Assembly (NCBI GenBank): GCA_029982105.1
Contig: JARRCQ010000129.1
Location: forward strand, 1-5,493
Source: Candidatus Atribacteria bacterium
GTDB lineage: Bacteria > Atribacterota > Atribacteria > Atribacterales > Caldatribacteriaceae
Reading direction: 5' to 3'
Length of the DNA: 5,493 bases
Part shown: piece after piece, positions 1 through 5,493 of the stretch
Position numbering within the stretch: position 1 is the stretch's first letter
How the letters are laid out: each line of letters starts with the position of its first letter
Program-made: the position numbers and the translations under genes
The notes under the pieces: model-generated
Database searches by the model: none
Seen by the model: only the letters and a program-made list of their open reading frames with translations
What the model was told of the DNA's origin: nothing

Positions 1-1
1 A

Positions 2-1000
2 AGCCGAAAAAACAAACCACTTGATGGTTTTAGTAAAGTTGTTTTGATTTTATCTCGTAATTGTGCTGATATCCCCTTTCCTTCTTCTATGTATTTTTCT
101 CCTTTTTGGGAGGAGGAAGTAAAAAAAAGAGTGGAAGAAGTCTATTCTTCTTTGGCTCGAGAGGGATTTTCCTGGTTAGAATTGGGCTCTCACTCTGAAG
201 AAATTAAATCACTAAACTGGTTTTTCCCCCAGTTACTTTATGCCTCTCCAGGGAAGATTTTGATCCATAAAGGTAAATTGGGAGCTCTTATAAATTATCA
301 GGATCATTTATCTTTGTTTTTAGAAGGTGAGTACTATAATTTAGAATCTTACTGGAAAAGATTGAGTAAATGGGATGACTTCTGGGAGAGTCATCTTCCA
401 TATGCCTATAGTGAGCAATGGGGATATCTCACTTCTTCTCCTTCGCGTTTGGGAACTGGTTTTAAAATCTATATGAGAATGCACTTGCCGGCCCTCTCTT
501 TTTTATATGGCGAAAGGAAACTTCTTCAGTGGTTTAAGGATAACGATAAAATTGTAGTGGAAGTTTATGGGGAAAATGAACAGATTCTGGCTCATCTCTT
601 TATGGTTTCTAATCTTTTTACTTTAGGGGTAAAAGAAAAAGAAGTTTTAAAGACGATGCAAGATTTTGGGAAAGGAATTTGGGAATGGGAAAAACAAGCC
701 CGGGCATCTTTGGTAAAATCTTCTCCTCGTCAGGGTGTTTTCTGGCAGATGGTAGAAAATTTATATCAAGAGTTGATAGGAGGAAATGCAGAAGGAGATG
801 AAAAAAAGTTTTTAGATTTTATTTCTTTTTGGCTTTTGGCTCGAGAAGAGGGAATATTGCCTGAGAGTCGGGGTTTTCAATTTGTGAAGGCTAATGATTT
901 AGGAAACAAAGTAGTAAACAGGGGGTCATTGAGGGGGCAAGTGTTGAAAGTACTTGATTTCTTAGGAATAGATTTAGGGAGGATATTTAGCGATGTTTGA
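2..1000 (+). CDS. mcsB: McsB-family arginine kinase homologue, probably catalytically inactive (5' partial)
   Basis: Family membership is shown by GYLTSSPSRLGTG and MHLPAL (residues 127-150, counting the TTG at 44 as residue 1), the VYGEN and VSNLFTLG stretches (174-195), INYQDHL (83-89), and a C-terminal LGIDLG (308-312). McsB is normally a cytosolic kinase of about 350-360 residues that marks proteins with phosphoarginine for ClpCP. Key positions differ: the active-site Cys of LTSCPTN is Ser132, NEEDHLR reads NYQDHLS, GTGLR reads GTGFK, and the Arg of VRGLYGEG is Val172. The Glu of YGE is kept (E177). The frame is open to the first bases of the window, and the residues before the TTG (GFSKVVL) resemble the family's N-terminus, so I treat the gene as starting upstream; the TTG at 44 has no ribosome binding site. 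The stop overlaps the clpC start by 8 bases. Family call is firm; inactivity is inferred from motifs. Confidence 0.85.
   Translation, partial: SRKNKPLDGFSKVVLILSRNCADIPFPSSMYFSPFWEEEVKKRVEEVYSSLAREGFSWLELGSHSEEIKSLNWFFPQLLYASPGKILIHKGKLGALINYQDHLSLFLEGEYYNLESYWKRLSKWDDFWESHLPYAYSEQWGYLTSSPSRLGTGFKIYMRMHLPALSFLYGERKLLQWFKDNDKIVVEVYGENEQILAHLFMVSNLFTLGVKEKEVLKTMQDFGKGIWEWEKQARASLVKSSPRQGVFWQMVENLYQELIGGNAEGDEKKFLDFISFWLLAREEGILPESRGFQFVKANDLGNKVVNRGSLRGQVLKVLDFLGIDLGRIFSDV
976..983 (+). promoter_or_regulatory. Ribosome binding site of clpC
   Basis: AGGGAGGA lies 9 bases upstream of the ATG at 993 and is a near-perfect Shine-Dalgarno sequence. It sits inside the end of the mcsB-like gene and fixes the clpC start. 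It suggests clpC can be initiated independently, although the 8-base overlap also allows coupling. Confidence 0.85.
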
Positions 1001-3455
1001 GAGATATACAGAAAGAGCTCGGAAAGTGATTATCTTAGCTCAAGATGAGGCTGTGCGCCTCAAGCACAACCATATTGGGACAGAACACCTTCTTTTAGGT
1101 TTGTTGCGGGAGCGAGAGGGAGTTGCAGCTAAGATATTGGATAGCTTTGATATAACTATGGATTTAGTTCGAGCAGAGCTGGAAAATTTTGTAGATCAGA
1201 GAGAATATCAGAGTTCTCGAGAAGTAGCTTTTACTCCTCGAGCTAAAAGAGTTTTAGAGTTAGCTTTAGATGAAACTCGTCGCTTAGGCCATAACTATGT
1301 GGGTACAGAGCATATTCTTTTAGGTATTCTTCGAGAAGGAGAAGGAGTAGGAGCACAGATTTTGCAGCGCTTGGGTTTAGACTTAGAAGCAGTCCGGGCT
1401 AAACTTTATGAAATTTTAAATGAAAATCCCGAAGAAGGAGGACTGCCTGAGATTAATAGTCCTTCTCGAGAAAGCCACACTCCAGTGCTGGATGAGTTTA
1501 GTCGGGATTTAACCCAATTGGCCGCCGAAAACAAGTTAGACCCGGTTATTGGTCGGGAAAAAGAAATTGAGCGAGTAGTGCAGGTTTTAAGCCGTCGCAC
1601 TAAAAATAACCCTGTTCTTCTTGGAGAACCAGGCGTGGGTAAAACTGCGATTGTTGAAGGCCTGGCCCAAAAAATAATAAAAGGAGATATTCCGGAAACT
1701 TTAAAAGGTAAAAGAGTAGTAAGCTTAGACTTAGCTGCTATAGTAGCTGGTACCAAATATCGAGGAGAATTTGAAAAACGACTGAAAAAAATAGTTTCAG
1801 AAATTGTGCAGAGCAAAGAAGTGATTCTGTTTATCGATGAAATTCATACCTTAGTAGGAGCAGGGGCAGCAGAAGGAGCAATTGATGCCGCTAATATTCT
1901 AAAGCCCGCTTTAGCTCGAGGTGAATTGCAGACTATAGGCGCTACTACTATTATGGAATACCGCAAGTATATAGAGAAAGACTCTGCTTTAGAGAGAAGG
2001 TTCCAGCCTGTTTATGTAAATGAGCCCTCAGTGGAAGTGAGTGTAGAAATATTGCGAGGACTTAAAGAACGTTATGAAGAACATCATCGAGTGAAGATAA
2101 CTGACCAGGCAGTAGAAGCAGCGGTGAAACTTTCTCAGCGATACATTGCTGACCGTTATCTTCCAGATAAAGCTATTGATGTTATGGATGAAGCTTCCAG
2201 TCGAGTTAAACTGCAAGCTACAGTTTTACCTGAGAACTTAAAAAAGCTGGAAAAAGAAGCAGAGGAGATAAAAAAGCTAAAAGAAAAAGCAGTCAAGAAC
2301 CAAGATTTTGAAGAAGCAGCTCATTATCGAGATGAAGAAGAAAAGCTGAGAAAGATGTATCGAGATAAGAGGGAGGATTGGTTGAAAGAAGTAGATAACT
2401 CTCGGCCTCTGGTGGAAGAAGAGGATATTGCTAATGTAGTTTCTGTCTGGACTGGTATTCCAGTTTCTCGTTTAGATGCTGAGGAAAAAGAAAAATTAGT
2501 TAATATGGAGAGGGAAATCCACCAGCGTATAATAGGACAAGAAGAAGCAGTAGAAGCGGTATGCAGAGCTATCAGGCGCTCTCGAGCTGGGCTCAAAGAT
2601 CCCAACCGTCCTATTAGTTCATTTATATTTCTTGGCCCTTCGGGAGTGGGTAAAACCGAATTGGCTAAAGTTCTAGCAGAATTCCTTTTTGGTAAGGAAG
2701 ATAATCTTATCAGCTTAGATATGTCAGAATATATGGAAAAATTTACTGTTTCCCGTTTAATTGGCTCTCCTCCAGGGTATGTGGGTTATGAAGAAGGAGG
2801 ACAATTAACGGAGAAAGTGAGAAGAAAACCATATTCTGTGGTTCTCTTCGATGAGATAGAAAAAGCCCATCCCGATGTTTTTAACATTCTATTGCAGATT
2901 ATGGAAGAGGGTCGTTTAACCGATGCCCAAGGGAGAGTAATAGATTTTAAAAATACCATTATCATTATGACTTCTAACTTGGGAGCCCGTCTCATTTCTT
3001 CCCAATCCGGTATTGGTTTTGGTGATAGATTAGAAAAGGAAGTTATGTCTTATCAAGATATTAAGCAAAGAGTTACTGAGGAAGTAAAGAAAGTTTTTAC
3101 CCCAGAATTCTTGAATCGAGTGGATGAGATTATTGTATTCCGACCTCTAAATCAGAAAGAAATCGAAGCTATAGTGGATCTAATGATGAAAGAAACTAAA
3201 AAGCGCTTGAGAGAGCATAAAATGGAAATAGACCTAACGCCGGAAGCTCGTTCTCTTATTGCTCGGGAAGGATACGATCCTAACTTTGGAGCTCGACCTC
3301 TGCGCCGGGCCATTCAAACTTTGATAGAAGACCCTCTTTCGGATCTTATGCTCAAAGGTGTGTTCAAGGAAGGAGACAGAGTTTTAGTAGGGGTAGAGGA
3401 AGGAAAAATAAACTTTACCAAGTTACTCCCTCTGGAACTTTCCTTGAAAAGCTAA
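993..3455 (+). CDS. clpC: ATP-dependent Clp protease ATP-binding subunit ClpC
   Basis: Hexameric AAA+ unfoldase that threads substrates into the ClpP peptidase in the cytosol. The 820 residues match the usual ClpC length. Domains in order: double Clp N-repeat (about 1-142) with two GTEH motifs (29-32 and 104-107); first AAA+ module with Walker A GEPGVGKT (211-218), Walker B VILFIDE (277-283) and an arginine-finger region ERRF (334-337); coiled middle domain with a UVR-like stretch (about 430-455), which separates ClpC from ClpB; second AAA+ module with Walker A GPSGVGKT (548-555), Walker B VVLFDE (616-621) and sensor-2 GARPLRR (766-772). The IGF tripeptide (674-676) is the expected ClpP-docking loop. 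The two N-domain glutamates E31 and E106 correspond to the phosphoarginine-binding positions described in Bacillus ClpC. No broken motif is seen. The gene is co-transcribed with the mcsB-like gene in front and radA behind. Confidence 0.98.
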   Translation: MFERYTERARKVIILAQDEAVRLKHNHIGTEHLLLGLLREREGVAAKILDSFDITMDLVRAELENFVDQREYQSSREVAFTPRAKRVLELALDETRRLGHNYVGTEHILLGILREGEGVGAQILQRLGLDLEAVRAKLYEILNENPEEGGLPEINSPSRESHTPVLDEFSRDLTQLAAENKLDPVIGREKEIERVVQVLSRRTKNNPVLLGEPGVGKTAIVEGLAQKIIKGDIPETLKGKRVVSLDLAAIVAGTKYRGEFEKRLKKIVSEIVQSKEVILFIDEIHTLVGAGAAEGAIDAANILKPALARGELQTIGATTIMEYRKYIEKDSALERRFQPVYVNEPSVEVSVEILRGLKERYEEHHRVKITDQAVEAAVKLSQRYIADRYLPDKAIDVMDEASSRVKLQATVLPENLKKLEKEAEEIKKLKEKAVKNQDFEEAAHYRDEEEKLRKMYRDKREDWLKEVDNSRPLVEEEDIANVVSVWTGIPVSRLDAEEKEKLVNMEREIHQRIIGQEEAVEAVCRAIRRSRAGLKDPNRPISSFIFLGPSGVGKTELAKVLAEFLFGKEDNLISLDMSEYMEKFTVSRLIGSPPGYVGYEEGGQLTEKVRRKPYSVVLFDEIEKAHPDVFNILLQIMEEGRLTDAQGRVIDFKNTIIIMTSNLGARLISSQSGIGFGDRLEKEVMSYQDIKQRVTEEVKKVFTPEFLNRVDEIIVFRPLNQKEIEAIVDLMMKETKKRLREHKMEIDLTPEARSLIAREGYDPNFGARPLRRAIQTLIEDPLSDLMLKGVFKEGDRVLVGVEEGKINFTKLLPLELSLKS

Positions 3456-3461
3456 AATAAC

Positions 3462-4823
3462 GTGAGTTACCGTTGTAGTAATTGTGGTTATTCCACTCCT
3501 CGTTGGTTAGGAAAGTGTCCTCAATGTGGGGAGTGGAATTCTTTTTTGCCTGTTTCTCGAGAAGAAACCAAAGAGAGAGAGAAACCTTCTTATTCTCCTC
3601 CTGTTTCTCTATCAGAAATTAAAGAAAAAAATCTTCCCTTGGGTAATCGTTTTTCTACTGGATTGGGAGAAGTAGATCGGGTTTTAGGAGGAGGAGTGGT
3701 AGAAGGTTCTTTAGTTCTCTTGAGTGGAGACCCTGGTATTGGGAAATCTACTTTACTATTAAAAATAGCTGAAGGCATTGCTCGGGAAGGAAAAAAAGTC
3801 CTTTATGCCAGTAGTGAGGAATCTCTTTATCAAGTTTATCTGCGAGTAGAGAGATTGGGCTTAGACTCTAATCCTCCTCTTTTTCTTCTTTCTACTAATT
3901 CTTTTGAAGAAGTGAGAGAAGGGATTTCTTCTCTTCGGCCTCAGGTGGTAATTGTTGATTCTATCCAGAATTTAGGGCGGGATAATTTAGAGTTTTTGCC
4001 GGGGAGCATAGCTACTCTTCGAGATTTAAGTTCTCGGTTTATGGAAATAGCGAAGAGGGAAAATGTAGCTCTTTTTTTAGTAGGGCATGTGACTAAAGAA
4101 GGTGCTATTGCCGGGCCTAAAGTTTTGGAACATTTAGTAGATGTAGTGTTGTATCTAGAAGGTGATGCCAACCATCCTCTGCGTCTTTTGCGGAGTATGA
4201 AAAATCGCTTTGGCTCCACCCAAGAAGTGGGGATTTTGGAGATGCAAGAAAGAGGATTGGTAGAAGTGAGAGACCCCTCTCATTATTTTATGGAGGATAG
4301 TAGATTAACTGGTATAGGCACTGCTCGCACCGTTTGGGCAGAAGGGAAGAGAGCAATGGTGTTGGAAATCCAATCTCTGGTGCATCCCAGCTATTTTGAC
4401 TTTCCTCGCCGGGTAAGTTTGGGTATGGATTTAAATCGTCTTCATTTGCTTTTGGCAGTTGTGGAGAAAAATACTCGTTTACGTTTCTCCAGGCACGATG
4501 TTTATCTCAGTATGGTAGGGGGAATTAAGACCTCAGAAACTGCTTTAGACCTTCCGGTATGCTTTAGTTTGATGTCTTCTCGCTTGAACCGAGAAATAAA
4601 TAAAGAAACGGTTTACTTAGGAGAAGTAGGGTTAAGCGGAGAAATTCGCCCTGTTCCTCTTTTGGAACAGCGAGTTAATGAATCTGCCCGAATGGGAATA
4701 AAAAGAGTAGTAATTTCTTCTTATTATCCATCTTCTTCTCTTACCGAATTGGGAGGGAAGATAGCTCTGGTAGGCTATTCTACTATTAGAGAAGCATTGG
4801 AAAAAGAAGGTCTCTTGAATTAG
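3462..4823 (+). CDS. radA: DNA repair protein RadA
   Basis: RecA-like ATPase that promotes branch migration of recombination intermediates; 453 residues, normal for the family. An N-terminal C4 zinc finger (C5, C8, C19, C22) is followed by a RecA-type core with Walker A GDPGIGKST (89-97), Walker B VVIVDS (162-167) and the RadA signature KNRFG (247-251), then a C-terminal Lon-protease-like domain with LGEVGLSGEIRPV (386-398). The start is forced: the clpC stop codon TAA lies in the same frame only two codons upstream, so GTG at 3462 is the first possible start, and it places the zinc finger at the usual distance from the N-terminus. I see no good Shine-Dalgarno sequence before it, so translation probably depends on ribosomes finishing clpC. 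It is the last intact gene of the operon; I see no clear terminator directly after it. Confidence 0.97.
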   Translation: MSYRCSNCGYSTPRWLGKCPQCGEWNSFLPVSREETKEREKPSYSPPVSLSEIKEKNLPLGNRFSTGLGEVDRVLGGGVVEGSLVLLSGDPGIGKSTLLLKIAEGIAREGKKVLYASSEESLYQVYLRVERLGLDSNPPLFLLSTNSFEEVREGISSLRPQVVIVDSIQNLGRDNLEFLPGSIATLRDLSSRFMEIAKRENVALFLVGHVTKEGAIAGPKVLEHLVDVVLYLEGDANHPLRLLRSMKNRFGSTQEVGILEMQERGLVEVRDPSHYFMEDSRLTGIGTARTVWAEGKRAMVLEIQSLVHPSYFDFPRRVSLGMDLNRLHLLLAVVEKNTRLRFSRHDVYLSMVGGIKTSETALDLPVCFSLMSSRLNREINKETVYLGEVGLSGEIRPVPLLEQRVNESARMGIKRVVISSYYPSSSLTELGGKIALVGYSTIREALEKEGLLN

Positions 4824-4880
4824 GCATACTAAAAATACCCCGGTGTTACTATTTTCCAATTTATATGCCAGCAGCGATAA

Positions 4881-5048
4881 AAGTTAGCTCTAAAAGCTGA
4901 TACTATTCATCAAGAAATCTATAAGAGACGCTGTCTTATAGAATCTTTCTTTGGAACTATCAAGGGGATAATGGTGAGCTATCTTGAAGAACGTACCGAA
5001 AAGATGGCTTTTCAGGTAGTCTTTCTTGACTTGCTCTCTGGAATATAG
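4881..5048 (+). pseudogene. C-terminal relic of a DDE transposase (IS4/IS5-like)
   Basis: An open stretch of 55 codons ends at TAG 5046-5048 and contains YKRRCLIESFFGTIK (codons from 4920 to 4964). The spacing Y-2-R-3-E-6-K exactly matches the signature around the third catalytic acid of IS4/IS5-superfamily transposases; the Glu is encoded at 4941-4943. A TAA at 4878-4880 closes the frame just upstream, and the DNA-binding region and the first two catalytic acids are missing, so only the last part of the gene remains. The preceding 50 bases may hold a little more of it in another frame (a +2 frame reads IYMPAAIKVSS and runs up to 4897). I see no convincing terminal inverted repeats or target duplications. 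The family assignment is by motif only. Confidence 0.65.
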
Positions 5049-5094
5049 GAAATATCCTTTTTATTCTCTTTGTAACCCTAAGGTGTAGGAAGAA

Positions 5095-5123
5095 TTTTCA
5101 AACAGTCTCAGTACTAATATAAT
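5095..5123 (+). promoter_or_regulatory. Candidate sigma-70 promoter
   Basis: TATAAT (5118-5123) is preceded at a 17-base spacing by TTTTCA (5095-5100), which matches 4 of 6 bases of the -35 consensus TTGACA. No gene follows in this direction before the hairpin at 5206, so if active it would give a short transcript of roughly 115 bases. In AT-rich DNA such matches also arise by chance. Confidence 0.3.
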
Positions 5124-5205
5124 AATTTCAGGACTACAAAGGGTTTTAGATAATTTACTGAAAAAACAGGCTGGTAAATCAAAGATTTATATCTCAAGTA
5201 CACCT

Positions 5206-5244
5206 AAAAACAGAAGGTTTTTCTGGGAAAAACCTTCTGTTTTT
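5206..5244. terminator. Bidirectional intrinsic terminator
   Basis: A 17-bp perfect inverted repeat (arms 5206-5222 and 5228-5244) encloses a 5-base loop CTGGG. Each arm has A5 - CAGAAGG - T5 symmetry, so both strands give a GC-containing stem followed by a T run. It lies between the + strand operon or its relic and the - strand gene whose stop is at 5272-5274, 27 bases away. This is where convergent transcription units would need a shared terminator. Confidence 0.85.
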
Positions 5245-5271
5245 CCAAAATCATCGGCAAAGTTTTAGTTT

Positions 5272-5493
5272 TTACTCTCTTACTTTCCCCACCGGCATAA
5301 TATAGAGAGGCACCTCTTCCGGAGGTAAAGAAATTACCTGGGCAACTTCCTCATCATAAAAAGCACCGATAGCTACCGTTCCTAGTTTCAGCGCCTCAGC
5401 TTGTAAGTAGACATTTTGTGCTGCATGCCCTGCCTCCATATAGACATAGCGAATTCCTCACTCTCCATACTTTGCAGTGGTTATCTCATAAAT
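5272..5493 (-). pseudogene. C-terminal part of SagB-type nitroreductase-family protein with in-frame stop
   Basis: Read from the window end, the - strand encodes YEITTAKYGE, then TGA (5458-5460), then 61 more residues starting [15 protein letters not shown] and ending [11 protein letters not shown] before the TAA at 5272-5274. The motifs YGE-x-G-x-[34 protein letters not shown] are typical of the SagB-type dehydrogenase branch of FMN-dependent nitroreductases. Members oxidise azolines in peptide modification or act as stand-alone oxidoreductases; nothing here shows which. Homology runs on in the same frame on both sides of the TGA, where relatives usually have Arg, so the stop looks like a point mutation, most simply CGA to TGA. 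The rest of the gene lies outside the window. Sequencing error or a truncated but working protein remain possible. Confidence 0.8.

Larger units (their letters stand above)
4824..5271. other. Decayed intergenic region between radA and the - strand gene
   Basis: These 448 bases hold no intact gene. They contain a transposase relic (4881-5048), a candidate promoter (5095-5123) and a strong terminator hairpin (5206-5244), described separately. Bases 4824-4880 have short open stretches in two frames but nothing recognisable. Bases 5049-5094 and 5124-5205 show no coding signal that I can support. Confidence 0.6.

Noticed and set aside
3..47. Possible end of an upstream gene (mcsA) in the third frame, overlapping TTG 44
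   Set aside because: The frame ends with TGA at 45-47, next to the TTG in a way that resembles coupling, but its 14 residues do not look like McsA, and the other frame over the same bases matches the McsB N-terminus better.
1406..1816. 136-codon open frame on the - strand inside clpC
   Set aside because: It is antisense to the conserved first AAA+ module of clpC; its openness follows from the codon use of the real gene and it has no recognisable motifs. The other - strand frames inside clpC and radA are rejected for the same reason.
4829..4857. AT-rich imperfect inverted repeat after radA as a terminator
   Set aside because: AAAATA and TATTTT could pair, but the inner bases do not extend the stem and there is no GC-rich core, so it is too weak to call.
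4839..5080. Terminal inverted repeats of the transposase relic (GGTGTTAC near 4841 and GTAACCC near 5072)
   Set aside because: Only about six bases match, the second copy lies inside otherwise featureless sequence, and no target duplication is visible; chance is likely.
5089..5268. Open frame of 59 codons on the + strand through the intergenic region
   Set aside because: It has no ATG, GTG or TTG start in a useful place, no ribosome site and no recognisable similarity, and it runs straight through the terminator hairpin, whose repeat creates part of the open frame.

Overview
The window comes from a fairly AT-rich bacterial chromosome. Genes with the order mcsB - clpC - radA are typical of the stress-response (ctsR/clpC) operon of Firmicutes and some deep-branching anaerobic phyla. 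I cannot name the species. The sequence fits a low-GC, probably anaerobic bacterium. The three main genes all read on the + strand and are packed as one operon: the mcsB-like gene overlaps clpC by 8 bases, and clpC and radA are 6 bases apart.

Bases 2-1000 encode the C-terminal bulk of a protein-arginine-kinase (McsB) family protein that has lost most of the residues needed for catalysis and ATP binding. Bases 993-3455 encode a full-length, intact ClpC unfoldase with its ClpP-docking loop, and bases 3462-4823 a full-length RadA DNA-repair ATPase. The disA gene that often follows radA is absent. Bases 4824-5271 are a decayed intergenic region holding the C-terminal relic of a DDE transposase (4881-5048), a possible orphan promoter (5095-5123) and a 17-bp perfect hairpin terminator (5206-5244) that works as written on both strands. 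From 5272 to the end, on the - strand, lies the C-terminal part of a SagB-type nitroreductase-fold protein interrupted by an in-frame TGA.

In the classical system McsB phosphorylates arginines on damaged proteins and the ClpC N-domain reads that mark and passes the substrate to ClpP. Here the ClpC reader side looks intact while the McsB-like 'writer' looks catalytically dead, so the partner is more likely an adaptor or regulator than a kinase. This is the most interesting feature of the window. A second unexpected signal is a strict codon-context rule for arginine: CGT/CGC are never followed by a codon starting with G in the three genes, while CGA/CGG mostly are.
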